Below, in pieces: positions 35,103 through 46,070 of a stretch of 64,000 nucleotides of DNA. The notes beneath the pieces were generated by a model that made no database searches, was not told the origin of the DNA, and worked only from the letters and a program-made list of their open reading frames with translations. Every line of letters starts with the position of its first letter. The first letter of the stretch is position 1. The DNA is taken from NCBI RefSeq assembly GCF_030411995.1, contig NZ_JASNRC010000011.1, forward strand, positions 124,001 through 188,000, read 5' to 3'. Source of the DNA: Massilia sp. YIM B02769. GTDB lineage: Bacteria > Pseudomonadota > Gammaproteobacteria > Burkholderiales > Burkholderiaceae_D. A program made the translations under genes and the position numbers.

Positions 35103-35795
35103 ATGATGGATCAGCAAATGCAATCGAATCCAGGGGGCACCCAGATTGCGCCGGCAGCGCGCAGGCGCGGCGGCCGGCCGCCGGCAGACCAGGCGGGCGA
35201 GGCGGACAGGCGTATCCTCGACGCAGCCACTCGTTTGTTTCTGGAATCGGGTTTCGACGCGACCAGCTGCGACCAGGTGTTGGCGCTGGCGGGCGCCGGC
35301 AAGGCCACGCTATATGCGCGCTATGCCAACAAGGAAGCGCTGTTTTTCGCCGTGATAAGCCGTGCCATGGCGCGCGCGTCTTTGCCGGTACTGGAGATAA
35401 AGCAGGGCATGCCAGTCCGTGAGCGCCTGCGTGCAGCGGGCCGCGCGCTCCTGGTACGGGCGCTGGCCGATGAAGCGGTCGAGCTGATGAGAGTCTGCCT
35501 GGCCATCGCGCGGCGGATGCCGGATTGCGCGCGCATGGCCGATCGGAGCGAACGGCAAAGCGCGGTGGAATGCGTCGTCCTCGCCCTGGCGGGGGAAGCG
35601 GCGGCCGAGGGCAAGGGCGGGCAGGCGGCGCATGTCGCCGAACTGTTCGTCGACATGGTTTTCGTGGCGCCACGGATGCGCGTGCTCATGGGGGACGACC
35701 GGGAACGGCTGGACGCCACGGGAGCACGCCGGGTAGACGAGGCAGTCGACCTCCTGGCGCGTGCCGGGTGGCTGGACGAGTTCGGAACGCCGTAG
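35103..35795 (+). CDS. TetR/AcrR-family transcriptional regulator
   Basis: A 230-residue repressor. The helix-turn-helix is at residues about 35-80: RRILDAATRLFLESGFDATSCDQVLALAGAGKATLYARYANKEALF. The N-terminus is a basic, disordered lead (ARRRGGRPPADQ). The ligand-binding part is helical and unremarkable. No ribosome site is clear; two ATG codons are in tandem. It likely represses the divergent flavoprotein-like and epoxide hydrolase genes, responding to an electrophile or epoxide-related compound. Confidence 0.85.
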   Translation: MMDQQMQSNPGGTQIAPAARRRGGRPPADQAGEADRRILDAATRLFLESGFDATSCDQVLALAGAGKATLYARYANKEALFFAVISRAMARASLPVLEIKQGMPVRERLRAAGRALLVRALADEAVELMRVCLAIARRMPDCARMADRSERQSAVECVVLALAGEAAAEGKGGQAAHVAELFVDMVFVAPRMRVLMGDDRERLDATGARRVDEAVDLLARAGWLDEFGTP

Positions 35796-36059
35796 GACGC
35801 GGTAGTCCACTGCCGGCCTGCATTCTGACTGCCGGCGTTGTCGCATCACAACGGGTTTCGCGCGCCCATTCGTCGATACCGCGTTCGATTGGATTCTGAA
35901 AAGCAATAAACGTTTTATCCTGCTATCCTTGTTTCTGTTTGGAAATCCCCACTGAACTCCCAGCAAGCATGTCCCCAGGCCCGCCGGTCGGATCGATCAC
36001 GTCCGTCCCGCACGCGGCATGGCGCGCCATCTCATCAACCGGACGACAACACAACAAGA

Positions 36060-38144
36060 ATGCTCACTTCCGCCACTCTCGCTACTGCCGACAGCCGGCT
36101 CGACATGGCCCACGCCGCACTCGACGCCATCCAGCGCACCCAGGCCGTGGTCGAATTCGACATGCAGGGCCATGTCCTGCATGCCAACCAGAACTTCCTC
36201 GATGCGATGGGCTACACGCTGGGCGAGATCGTGGGCCGCCACCACCGCATGTTCTGTGCGGCCGACGACGCTGTGTCCGACGCCTACCGCGTCTTCTGGG
36301 ATACGCTGGGCAGCGGCCACCCGACCCAGGGCGAATACATGCGCATGCGGCTCGACGGCGTGCCGGTCTGGCTGCAGGCATCGTACAACCCGGTGTTCGA
36401 CGGCGAGGGCCGCCCGGTCAAGGTGATCAAGTTCGCCACCGACATCACCAGGTCCAGGCTGCAGCAGGCCGAGAACGCCGCCAAGATCGACGCCATCGAC
36501 CGGGTCCAGGCCGTGATCGAATTCGGCCTCGACGGCAGCATCCTGCACGCCAACGCCCGGTTCCTCGACACGCTCGGCTACACCCTCGAGGAGCTGCAGG
36601 GCCAGCATCACCGCCTGTTCTGCGACCCGGCCTACGCGGCCTCGCCCGAGTACGCGCTGTTCTGGGCCCACCTGGGCAAGGGCGAATTCCACTCGGGCCA
36701 GTTCAAGCGCCGCCACAAGTCCGGGCGCGAGGTCTGGATCAGCGCCTCCTACAACCCGGTGTTCGGCGCCGACGGCAAGCCCGTGAAGGTCATCAAGTAC
36801 GCCACCGACATCACCGAGCAAACCCTGCGCAATGCCGACTACGAGGGCAAGACCCAGGCGATCGACCGCGTGCAGGCGGTGATCGAGTTCGACCTGCAGG
36901 GCAGGGTCCTCGCCGCGAACGCCAACTTCCTCGATACGATGGGTTACGGCCTGGAAGAGATCCGCGGCCAGCACCACTGCATGTTCTGCGACCCGGCCCT
37001 GGCCGGGTCGGCCGAGTACCTGGCCTTCTGGGAGCGCCTGGGGCGCGGCGAGTTCAATGCCGGCGAGTACCGCCGCGTGACGCGCGCTGGCAGGGAAATC
37101 TGGCTGCTGGCATCCTACAATCCGGTCTTCGACGCCGACGGCAAGCCGATCAAGATCGTCAAGTTCGCCACCGACATCACGCAGCAGAAGCGCCAGGACA
37201 CGGAAATCAAGGGCAAGCTGGAGTCGATCGGCCGTTCGCAGGCCGTGATCGAATTCGACCTGCGCGGCAATGTATTGAGCGCGAACGAGAACTTCCTGCG
37301 CACCATGGGCTACACGGCCGACGAAGTGACCGGCGCCCACCACAGCATGTTCTGCGACCCGGCGCTGGTGAAAAGCGCGGCCTACCGCCATTTCTGGGCC
37401 AACCTGGCGCAGGGCCAGTTCCAGTCCGGACGCTTCCAGCGGCGCGGCAAGCACGACGCCGACATCTGGATCGTCGCCACCTACAACCCCATCCTCGACG
37501 TCAACGGCAAGCCCTATAAAGTCGTGAAATTCGCAATGGACGTCACCGAGCAGGTGCACCGCGAAGAGCTGGTCAGCGCCAAGGTCAAGGCGATCGGCGG
37601 CGTGCTGAACGAGCTGACCGAGTCGATCGCGGCGATTGCCCAAGGCTCGCAGCAATCGAGCGAACTGGCTACGCGCACCCAGCAGGACGCTGCCGAGGGC
37701 AGCAAGCTGCTGGAGCGCTCGCGCCAGTCGATCGCGGCGATCCAGCAGGCTTCGGGCGACGTGCGCGAGATCATCGACACCATCAGCGACATCGCCGGCC
37801 AGACCCACCTGCTCGCCTTCAACGCGGCGATCGAGGCGGCGCGCGCGGGCGAGCACGGCAAGGGCTTCTCGGTGGTGGCCAACGAGGTGCGCAAGCTGGC
37901 CGAGAAATCGGCGCTGGCCGCGCGCGAGATCGCCAAGCTGATCAACGAGACCGTGACCCGCGTCGGCGAGGGCACGCGCCTGTCCGGCGAGGTCGAGGGT
38001 GCATTCGGGCGCATCGTCGATTCGGTGGAAAAGACCAGCGCATCGATCGGCGGCATCCACGCCTCGACCAGCGCCCAGGCCAGCGCCACGCGCAACGCCT
38101 CGGCGCTGCTGGGCGAACTGGAACGCATCGCCACGGAGCGCTGA
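36060..38144 (+). CDS. Soluble four-PAS methyl-accepting chemotaxis receptor, BdlA-like
   Basis: 694 residues with no membrane segment. Four PAS domains in tandem (about residues 15-138, 139-262, 263-384, 385-505) each end in a variant of [23 protein letters not shown]. All share a HHxMFC-type motif (HHRMFC, HHRLFC, HHCMFC, HHSMFC), so a histidine pair and a cysteine are repeated four times. The signalling hairpin follows, with [29 protein letters not shown] sequence at about 580-605. It ends soon after. The architecture extends that of BdlA, a biofilm-dispersal receptor with two PAS domains. A triple-CheW gene follows after 3 bp. Confidence 0.87.
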   Translation: MLTSATLATADSRLDMAHAALDAIQRTQAVVEFDMQGHVLHANQNFLDAMGYTLGEIVGRHHRMFCAADDAVSDAYRVFWDTLGSGHPTQGEYMRMRLDGVPVWLQASYNPVFDGEGRPVKVIKFATDITRSRLQQAENAAKIDAIDRVQAVIEFGLDGSILHANARFLDTLGYTLEELQGQHHRLFCDPAYAASPEYALFWAHLGKGEFHSGQFKRRHKSGREVWISASYNPVFGADGKPVKVIKYATDITEQTLRNADYEGKTQAIDRVQAVIEFDLQGRVLAANANFLDTMGYGLEEIRGQHHCMFCDPALAGSAEYLAFWERLGRGEFNAGEYRRVTRAGREIWLLASYNPVFDADGKPIKIVKFATDITQQKRQDTEIKGKLESIGRSQAVIEFDLRGNVLSANENFLRTMGYTADEVTGAHHSMFCDPALVKSAAYRHFWANLAQGQFQSGRFQRRGKHDADIWIVATYNPILDVNGKPYKVVKFAMDVTEQVHREELVSAKVKAIGGVLNELTESIAAIAQGSQQSSELATRTQQDAAEGSKLLERSRQSIAAIQQASGDVREIIDTISDIAGQTHLLAFNAAIEAARAGEHGKGFSVVANEVRKLAEKSALAAREIAKLINETVTRVGEGTRLSGEVEGAFGRIVDSVEKTSASIGGIHASTSAQASATRNASALLGELERIATER

Positions 38145-38147
38145 GCG

Positions 38148-39536
38148 ATGGCTTCGGCACCACTCCTGCACCTGGCCGAAGCCGCCATCGGCGCGGTGCG
38201 GGTCGGCGTTCCGGCGGACAGCGTGCTGCAGGCGATCACGCTGCCGGCTGCGCCGGCCCTGTTGCCGCGCCGCCAGGGCGCGCTGGCCGGGGTGGTCGAG
38301 CACGACGGCCGGCTGGTGCCGGTGGTCGACCTGGCGCGCTGGGTCGACGTCGGCACGGCGCCGGACGAGGGGCTCGGTCCGGCGGCGGCGCGTGTCCTGG
38401 TCCTGCACGCGTTCGGGCGCACGATCGGCCTGAAGGTCGACACCGTCGGCGGCCTGGTCGAGGTGGCGGCGCACGACGTCACGCGCCTGCACCATGACGA
38501 TTGCGAGGATGAAGTCTTTCACTGCGCGGTGCGCGTGCCGGATAGCGGCCGCATCCTGAGCTTGCTCGACGTCGACCGGCTGGCGCGGCTCGCTTCGGCC
38601 TGGCACCAGGACGCCGATGCGGCGCCGGCGCCAGGCATGCTGGCTTCCATCGCGGATGGGCCGCCGCCCGGCTCCCGTTCGTATGCTGTGCTGCAGGCGG
38701 GCGCGGCGCGGCTGGCGCTGGCGGCCGGCGCGCTGACCGAAGTGCTGCCCATGCCGGCGCTGGAGACACTGGGCGCCGGTTCCGGCGTGGCCTACTGCAC
38801 CTGGCGCGGACGGCATGTGCCGGTGCTGGCGCATGCGGTGCTGGGGCTGGAGGCGCTGGCGGACGGCGCGCCTCCCGCGTTGCTGGCCGTCGTCGAACAC
38901 GGCGGCCTGGCGCTGGGACTGCCGGTGCACGCGGCGCTGAGCCTGCACACCTTCGATACGGCAGGGCTGGCGGCGGACGGCTTGCTGTCGACCGTGTTCG
39001 AAGAGGACGGATCGCCGCTGCGCGTGCTCGACCAAGCGTGCCTGTTTGCGCGTTTTTCGGAAGCGGAGCTCAGCCGCGATTCGGGCGCCCTGGCCGGCGT
39101 GCGCCCCGGCGCCGGGCGCGAGCAGGATCGGCACGCGGCCAACGCCACCGCCTACATCGTGTTCGATGGCGATGGCATGCTCGCCACCGCCATCGACACG
39201 GTGGAGCGCATCGTCAGCCTGCGCGAGGTGGCGAGCGACGGCATGGGCGCCATGGCATGGGAAGGCCAGTCGATCCCGATGCGTGATTTGCGTACCGGCG
39301 CGGGCAATGCTGGCGCTGCTGCCGATCCTGGACGCGGCGACGTGATGGTCGTGCGCAGCGGGGCGGGGCACGTCGGCTACGTGGTTTCGCGCGTGCACCT
39401 GCTGCTGCCGCCCGGCAGCGGGCGGATCTACCGCATGGGCGGCGCGCGGGCGGGATGGGATTTCATCACGACAAACGGTGACGACGCCGGGCAGGCCAGC
39501 TACCGGATCGTCGACATGGGCGCGCTGGCGGCCTGA
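38148..39536 (+). CDS. Triple CheW-domain scaffold protein
   Basis: 462 residues that read as three CheW modules in a row (about 8-155, 175-310, 325-455); each has the GVVEHDGRLVPVVDLAR-like or SIPMRDLR-like strand that binds receptors or CheA. Most CheW proteins have one domain of 150 residues. The gene starts 3 bp after the receptor stop, so the two are cotranslated and the protein probably couples this receptor to a kinase. No CheA or CheY is in the window. Confidence 0.78.
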   Translation: MASAPLLHLAEAAIGAVRVGVPADSVLQAITLPAAPALLPRRQGALAGVVEHDGRLVPVVDLARWVDVGTAPDEGLGPAAARVLVLHAFGRTIGLKVDTVGGLVEVAAHDVTRLHHDDCEDEVFHCAVRVPDSGRILSLLDVDRLARLASAWHQDADAAPAPGMLASIADGPPPGSRSYAVLQAGAARLALAAGALTEVLPMPALETLGAGSGVAYCTWRGRHVPVLAHAVLGLEALADGAPPALLAVVEHGGLALGLPVHAALSLHTFDTAGLAADGLLSTVFEEDGSPLRVLDQACLFARFSEAELSRDSGALAGVRPGAGREQDRHAANATAYIVFDGDGMLATAIDTVERIVSLREVASDGMGAMAWEGQSIPMRDLRTGAGNAGAAADPGRGDVMVVRSGAGHVGYVVSRVHLLLPPGSGRIYRMGGARAGWDFITTNGDDAGQASYRIVDMGALAA

Positions 39537-39680
39537 GTTGGCGGCAGGCGCCGGGCTGCCGGCGGCATCGCGCCGTTCCGGTGACCACGCAGGCGCTCGC
39601 TGCCGCGTGGCCGCTGCGCTCGCTGCGGCGATCGGGTCCGAGTGTAAGGATGCTTGGTCTTGTTAGGTATATGCTTACTT

Positions 39681-40678
<998 letters not shown>

Positions 40679-40735
40679 AACATCTGGCGGGCTGCGCCTG
40701 TGCGCGCAGCCCGCCTTTTCTGGAACCGCCTGCCC

Positions 40736-41320
40736 CTAGCGCCGCGCTGCGCGGCGGCGTACGGTGCCGGCCAGGCCCAGGCCGGCCAGCACCAGCGCCA
40801 GCGAGCCGGGTTCCGGCACCTGCGCGGCGCTGTCGAAGCTCAGGTCGTCCATTACGTACGACGCCGGAAATTCGCTGGCCACGACAATCGTGTCGATTGC
40901 CCCCGTCCACCCGCCGCCGAGGTAGGATGGCACGTCCGACAACTGTAGTGTGGCCGAGCTGGCAACCAGCTCGCCGCCGAAGTACAGGTCGAAGCGCACG
41001 CTGCTGTCGCCATATCCCGAGAACCATGCCCCGCCGAAGATCGTTGGCGACAGGAAGTGGATGGTGCTGGCAACCGGCCAGTTGTCGGTCCAGTCGGTGG
41101 TGACGCGGCCCTGGCCGGAGTGGGCCGTGAACGGCGCCTGCTCCCAGGTGTAGACGGACATGCCCGCCTTCGACCAGTCCAGGCCGCCGTAGTTCACGGG
41201 CATGGCGGCGTGGCCGTCCGGGCCGACGATGTCATCGAAAGTAAGCACGGTGGCGGAGGCGATGGGAGCGCACAGGGCAAAGGCGGCGCTGACGGCGAGA
41301 TTGCGGATGATGGGATGCAT
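40736..41320 (-). CDS. PEP-CTERM surface-sorting protein
   Basis: 194 residues with an N-terminal signal peptide (ending APIASA) and a C-terminal sorting signal VPEPGSLALVLAGLGLAG followed by RRRAARR, the PEP-CTERM pattern recognised by exosortase. The middle is a beta-rich region of unknown fold. AAAGGAAT precedes the ATG. Such proteins are typical of exopolysaccharide-producing betaproteobacteria such as Massilia. No exosortase gene is in the window. Confidence 0.85.
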   Translation of the reverse strand: MHPIIRNLAVSAAFALCAPIASATVLTFDDIVGPDGHAAMPVNYGGLDWSKAGMSVYTWEQAPFTAHSGQGRVTTDWTDNWPVASTIHFLSPTIFGGAWFSGYGDSSVRFDLYFGGELVASSATLQLSDVPSYLGGGWTGAIDTIVVASEFPASYVMDDLSFDSAAQVPEPGSLALVLAGLGLAGTVRRRAARR

Positions 41321-41401
41321 ACGATTCCTTTCGGTGAAGTGCGGATAAGCGGAAGCAGCCGGCTGCGCACTGGCGGCATGGATTGATGCGAATGCGCGTT
41401 G

Positions 41402-43645
41402 TCAGGCACGGCCCAGCGCCGGGTCGCTGACCGTATGGCGGCCGGTCTCGACGCGCCCGGCGAAGCGCCGCACATAGTCGGTCTGGCCCGACACCGTTGC
41501 GCTGATGTCGTACCAGTAGCCATTGCTCGCCACCGGAATGCGCACCAGGAGCTCGGAGCGTGGCGCAACCGTGTGCATCTGCCTCAGCGCGGCATAGGCA
41601 TTCGCGTTCAGGTTGAAGGTGCACGGCGCCGCGCCGGCGTTCACCAGGCGTAGCACCAGCTCCCCGCTGGCCCCATCGCAGCGCACCTGCACGTCGGGGC
41701 GCGGCTGGCCCGCCGCAACGGCACGCAGCGCGCTGCCGGTGAAGTGCCGGTGGTAGCCGTTCGGTCCCAGTACCCACAGGTCGTAAGGGCCGCCCACGGC
41801 CGGCGTCCACGCGTCCGACAGCGTTTTGCCTGCTTCGACCGTATAGCGGCGCGGGACCGCTGCCAGGTTCTTGCGGTCGTACACGTGGAAAACGGCACCC
41901 TGGCGGCCGGTGTTCACGAAAGTCAGGGTCACCTGCACGGCGGCCATCGTGGCGCCGGGGAGCACTTCGCAGATGGTCGCCAGTTCATACGGCAGCGCTC
42001 GCGAGGGACGGGTGCCAATGGCCTGCAGCGGCAATTGCGGCGATGCCGGCGGCGCGATCTGCCCCAGGCGTCCCTGGGCGGCGCGCAGGGCGTCGGCCTG
42101 GCTTTTGCTCTTGCGGCCTGCCAGCACCGGCAGGGCCTCGCTGTTCGGCGACTCGAAATTGAAGGCGCTGGTCAGGTCGCCGCAGACGGCGCGGCGGAAG
42201 GGGCTGATGTTCGGCTCCCTGACGCCGAAGCGCGTTTCCAGGAAGCGCAGCACCGAGGTGTGGTCGAACACCTGCGAGTTGACCCAGCCGCCGCGGCTCC
42301 AGGGCGAGATCACGTACATCGGCACGCGCGGGCCGGGGCCGTAGACGCGGCCGTCCGGCGCCGGCTGGCGGGTGCTGCCTTCCGGCCTGCCGTGCGTGAA
42401 GTATTCCGCGCTTAGTGCGCCCGGCGCCAGCGTGGTCTTGCCCGCATAGCCGCCCTTGCCGTCGGGCGAAGGCGCGGAGGGCGAGGGCACGTGGTCGAAG
42501 TAGCCGTCGTTCTCGTCGAAGTTCACGATCAGCACGGTCTTGCTCCACACCTCGGGATTCGCCGTCAGCGCGTCCAGCACCTCCTGCAGGAACCAGGAAC
42601 CCTGCACCGGGCTCGATGGGCCCGGGTGTTCGCAGTAGATCGACGGCGCGTTCATCCACGAGACCTGCGGCAGCTTGCCCTCGCGGATGTCGCGCCTGAA
42701 TGCGTCCAGGTACTGTTCCGGCTGGGTGCCGGGCAGGGTATTCGCGATGCCCTTGTACAGCGGGTTGCCGGCGTTGTCGGTGGCCGCATCGTAGGCGTGG
42801 TAGGGCAGGGCCTGGCCGGTGTTGGTGTAGGGCTGGTTCGGTGCGCCGCCGCTGGACACCGGATAGCCCGATGCGATATTCGCCCGCTTGAACTGGCGGA
42901 AGGCGCCGAGCATGTTGTCGCCCCATTCGTCGGGCATGTTCTGGTAGCTGATCCAGCTGATGCCGGCCGCCTCCAGGCGTTCGGCATAGGTGGTCCAGGT
43001 GTAGCCGGTGTTCACGCCGGCCACGGTGCCGTCGATCGCGTCCCACTCGTTGGTGACGAAGGCCTTGCCGGTAGGGACCGCGCCGTTGGTGCCGGTCAGG
43101 AAGAACGAGCGATTCGCGTCGGTGCCGGTGTGCATCGCGCAGTGGTAGGCGTCGCACAGCGTAAAGGCGTTCGCCAAGGCGAATGCGAACGGGATTTCGT
43201 TTTCCTTGAAGTAGCCCATCGAGATCGCGTTCTTGTAGCGCGGCCATTGGTCCATGCGGCCGTTGTCCCAGGCCAGCTGGCTGTCGAGCCAGTCGTGCGG
43301 GGTGCCGTTGGCGCGCTGGGCATTGCCTTTGCTGCCGTCGAGGTGGAAAGGCATTATCGGGTTGCCGTTGGCCATGCGCTGCTGCCAGACGTTGCGGCCT
43401 TCGGGCAGCGGAATCGGGAAGCGGTCGCCAAAGCCGCGCACGCCGGCCAGGGTGCCGAAGTAATGGTCGAAGGCGCGGTTTTCCTGCATCAGGATCACCA
43501 CGTGTTCCACGTCCTGGATGCTGCGGGTGGCGTTGTTGGCCGGGATGGCCAGGGCGCGCTGGATGGCCGGCGGAAAGGCCGCGTAGGTGGCAGCGGCGAT
43601 GCCCGCCTGGGCACTGCCGCGCAAGAATCTGCGTCGTGAGGTCAT
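41402..43645 (-). CDS. Phosphocholine-specific phospholipase C (non-haemolytic type), Tat-exported
   Basis: A secreted phosphoesterase that cleaves phosphatidylcholine. The start at 43645 opens with the twin-arginine signal SRRRFLRGS. The catalytic region holds MQENRAFDHYFG, and ALANAFTLCDAYHCAMHTGTD and FDENDGYFDHVPSP are typical metal-binding stretches. Two C-terminal beta domains follow, giving 747 residues, the family norm. Together with the nearby enzymes it suggests phospholipid scavenging. Confidence 0.9.
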   Translation of the reverse strand: MTSRRRFLRGSAQAGIAAATYAAFPPAIQRALAIPANNATRSIQDVEHVVILMQENRAFDHYFGTLAGVRGFGDRFPIPLPEGRNVWQQRMANGNPIMPFHLDGSKGNAQRANGTPHDWLDSQLAWDNGRMDQWPRYKNAISMGYFKENEIPFAFALANAFTLCDAYHCAMHTGTDANRSFFLTGTNGAVPTGKAFVTNEWDAIDGTVAGVNTGYTWTTYAERLEAAGISWISYQNMPDEWGDNMLGAFRQFKRANIASGYPVSSGGAPNQPYTNTGQALPYHAYDAATDNAGNPLYKGIANTLPGTQPEQYLDAFRRDIREGKLPQVSWMNAPSIYCEHPGPSSPVQGSWFLQEVLDALTANPEVWSKTVLIVNFDENDGYFDHVPSPSAPSPDGKGGYAGKTTLAPGALSAEYFTHGRPEGSTRQPAPDGRVYGPGPRVPMYVISPWSRGGWVNSQVFDHTSVLRFLETRFGVREPNISPFRRAVCGDLTSAFNFESPNSEALPVLAGRKSKSQADALRAAQGRLGQIAPPASPQLPLQAIGTRPSRALPYELATICEVLPGATMAAVQVTLTFVNTGRQGAVFHVYDRKNLAAVPRRYTVEAGKTLSDAWTPAVGGPYDLWVLGPNGYHRHFTGSALRAVAAGQPRPDVQVRCDGASGELVLRLVNAGAAPCTFNLNANAYAALRQMHTVAPRSELLVRIPVASNGYWYDISATVSGQTDYVRRFAGRVETGRHTVSDPALGRA

Positions 43646-43937
43646 AACGTTTCCGAAGAAGGTGTGTTTGCTCGGAGGCAACTCGTGTTGCCAAGTGTTG
43701 TCATGCCGATACGACTGCAGGACGCAGTGAATGTAAGCGGCGCGCATGACGGTGCGATGACACGTGCATGGCGTGCAGCGGGGATGCGGGGCGGATCAGG
43801 GCGCGGAGAAAGGCTGACTGGGCGAATCCCCGGCGCAGGCGGGAAGCGCAGGCTGGATCAGGGACAGGCGGCCTGCGCGGGATGTCGATTGGCTGACGAC
43901 CGGGCGGCGTCAGGGACGCCGCCCGGTCCTTCCGGTT

Positions 43938-44570
43938 TTACTTCGCAGCTGCCTCGTAGCGGCGGTTGACCTCATCCCAATTGATGATGTTGAAGAACGC
44001 GGCAATATAATCCGGCCGGCGGTTCTGGTAGTTCAGGTAATACGCGTGTTCCCACACGTCCAGTCCCAGGATCGGCGTGCCGCCCGACAGGCCGGCAAGG
44101 CTGCCCATCTGCGGATGGTCCTGGTTGGCGCTGCTTTCCACCAGCAGCTTGCCGTCCGTGCCCACCGTCAACCAGGCCCAGCCGCTGCCGAAGCGCGTCT
44201 GCGCCGCCTTGGTAAAGGCTTCCTTGAACTTGTCGTAGCCGCCGAGATCGCGCTCGATGGCCTCGGCCACCGCGCCCGTCGGCTGGCCGCCGCCGCCGGC
44301 CTTCAGCACCGTCCAGAACAGCGAGTGATTCGCGTGGCCGCCGCCGTTGTTGCGCACGGCGGTCTGGATCTGCTGGGGCAGGGTGTCGATTCGCGTGATC
44401 AGCTCTTCGACCGGCGCGCTGTCGCTGACGCCGGCTTCCTTCAGCGCATTGTTCAGGTTGGTGACATAGGTCTGGTGGTGCTTGGTGTGGTGGATTTCCA
44501 TCGTGCGCGCATCGAAATGCGGCTCGAGTGCATCGTATGCGTAAGGCAGAGGTGGCAGTTCATAGGCCAT
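43938..44570 (-). CDS. sodA: Superoxide dismutase, Mn type (or cambialistic)
   Basis: 210 residues. Metal ligands are visible: His26 region [23 protein letters not shown], and [13 protein letters not shown] near the end. The [11 protein letters not shown] signature is of the Mn group rather than the Fe group, which usually has AAQxWNHxFYW. AAGGAGAA precedes the ATG at 44570; upstream open sequence is not coding. It stands alone. Confidence 0.92.
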   Translation of the reverse strand: MAYELPPLPYAYDALEPHFDARTMEIHHTKHHQTYVTNLNNALKEAGVSDSAPVEELITRIDTLPQQIQTAVRNNGGGHANHSLFWTVLKAGGGGQPTGAVAEAIERDLGGYDKFKEAFTKAAQTRFGSGWAWLTVGTDGKLLVESSANQDHPQMGSLAGLSGGTPILGLDVWEHAYYLNYQNRRPDYIAAFFNIINWDEVNRRYEAAAK

Positions 44571-44994
44571 GATCGTTCTCCTTTTCGGTCGATGGGACGC
44601 CGGACAGGCGGAATCGGCATCGCGCCGCCTGTCCTGCAAGCGTGCTGCCCGCTGTGGACGTCCGCAGTTGGACATGAGGTCAAGCGCTGCCGCTTGCCCC
44701 GACCCTGTTAGCGTAACCAAGAGATCAAGACCGGGGCGCGCGGCTGACCGGACCCGGGCCATGCGCTCCCGGAGGCAACGCGAAGGATAGCTGCATGGTG
44801 GATGTCGAACGTTCTCTGCGGCAGCAAAAACAGAGCGCGTGTTGCATCTGGGCAAAGGGGCGCAACACGCTGCTGTCCGAGCGCAAAAACGGCTCTGGCG
44901 CAAGCTGCGCGTCACCCGTCGTGGCGACGCGCTGCTACGCCGGAGCCCTGGCTCGCTGAACGATGCGATGCCGGGCCGCCTGGCAAGGCCTGGC
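44571..44994. other. Intergenic region upstream of the superoxide dismutase gene
   Basis: 424 bp between the start of the superoxide dismutase gene and the stop of the next minus-strand gene. It should hold the dismutase promoter. Open frames here are GC-driven and I support none; no clear terminator hairpin is seen. Confidence 0.4.
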
Positions 44995-45723
44995 TTATTG
45001 TGCGGCTGCCGCGTTCGGTTTCGGTCCGACCGCCCTGGCCAGGATCCGGACAGCCGTCCGGTTTGCCGGATCCACGGTGCTTCCGGTCGGGCTGACAATG
45101 CCGACTGGCGTGATGCGGGCGGCGTAGCCGATGGAATTGGCCAGCACGAAGCCCGAGTCGATCGCCTGCTGCGGGGCGATGATCGCGAAATACCTGCCTG
45201 GCTCGAGCACGACGTTTCCAAGGCTGGCCGTCTCGAAGGAAACTGTGAGCGGATCACGATCGTTGGTCAGCGGGGCTGCCGCGACCACGAAGGTGGGATC
45301 GGGCGCGCCATTCACCGAGCGCCGAATCTGGAACACGAAAGGCAGGGTATTGGGACAATATGGAACGCCTGCGACAATCGATGCGCAGTTGTTGACGAAG
45401 GCCCCGACCTGGGTAAGAACCGCGCGGCGTTTCAAGGTAAATGGAGGCCCGACGAACGCGTCGGAGAAGACGGCATAGCCCCCGGAGCCGAAGACGCTGA
45501 AGGTCGTCCTGGGCGTGGCGGTGCCCAATGTGTTGAGCACGGTGAATTCCGGCACGTAGCCCGTGTTCGACTGCGCCGACGCCACATCGGTGACGGTCTG
45601 CGCCTGGTTCACGCCAGGGAGCGCGGATGCGATTGCCAGGAGCAGGGCTGCGGTCATCCTGATCTTCGGCTTCGCTTGGCCGGGGCGATGCGTTGGCGTC
45701 GCCGCGCTGTTCGTACTGTCCAT
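44995..45723 (-). CDS. Hypothetical secreted protein
   Basis: 242 residues; start at 45723 with GAGGAGG in front. A hydrophobic segment [20 protein letters not shown] forms a signal peptide after a 22-residue basic lead. The mature part is beta-rich with two Cys (VNNCASIV and VPYCPNT) that could form a disulfide. I do not recognise a family. It is divergent from the carotenoid oxygenase gene. Confidence 0.65.
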   Translation of the reverse strand: MDSTNSAATPTHRPGQAKPKIRMTAALLLAIASALPGVNQAQTVTDVASAQSNTGYVPEFTVLNTLGTATPRTTFSVFGSGGYAVFSDAFVGPPFTLKRRAVLTQVGAFVNNCASIVAGVPYCPNTLPFVFQIRRSVNGAPDPTFVVAAAPLTNDRDPLTVSFETASLGNVVLEPGRYFAIIAPQQAIDSGFVLANSIGYAARITPVGIVSPTGSTVDPANRTAVRILARAVGPKPNAAAAQ

Positions 45724-46070
45724 GAATGCCTCCTCGCTAAACGATACCGTGACGAAACGACATGAGAGTTTTGAGCCCGAATCTCCCTGATAGGTTGCAG
45801 TCGCATTGTTGAGGAATCTCAACATCGTCAAAGAGGCGATCAGCCCAAGCCCGGTGGCGCCTGTCGCCAGCCGCATCGGCTCGGGCGCAATCACGGGGAA
45901 CCTGGCACGGGCAACGCGATCTACCTCTCTGGACGCCGTGCTTGCGTCCTCGCGTTGTGGGATGGCGCCGTGCAATCCGGGAATGGCCATTCCCGGCTTC
46001 ACCGTCCATGCGTCAGGCGCGTGCGGACGCGTTCACCTACCCAGGCTTTTCAAGCGCAGGAGGGATCAAC
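45724..46070. other. Divergent intergenic region
   Basis: 347 bp between the secreted protein gene and the carotenoid oxygenase gene. It should carry both promoters. No gene is supported; open frames in it are extensions of the oxygenase frame upstream of a much better start. Confidence 0.4.

Noticed and set aside
35997..39398. Long minus-strand frame opposite the PAS receptor and CheW gene
   Set aside because: Its repeated look only mirrors the four PAS repeats on the other strand; no independent evidence of coding.
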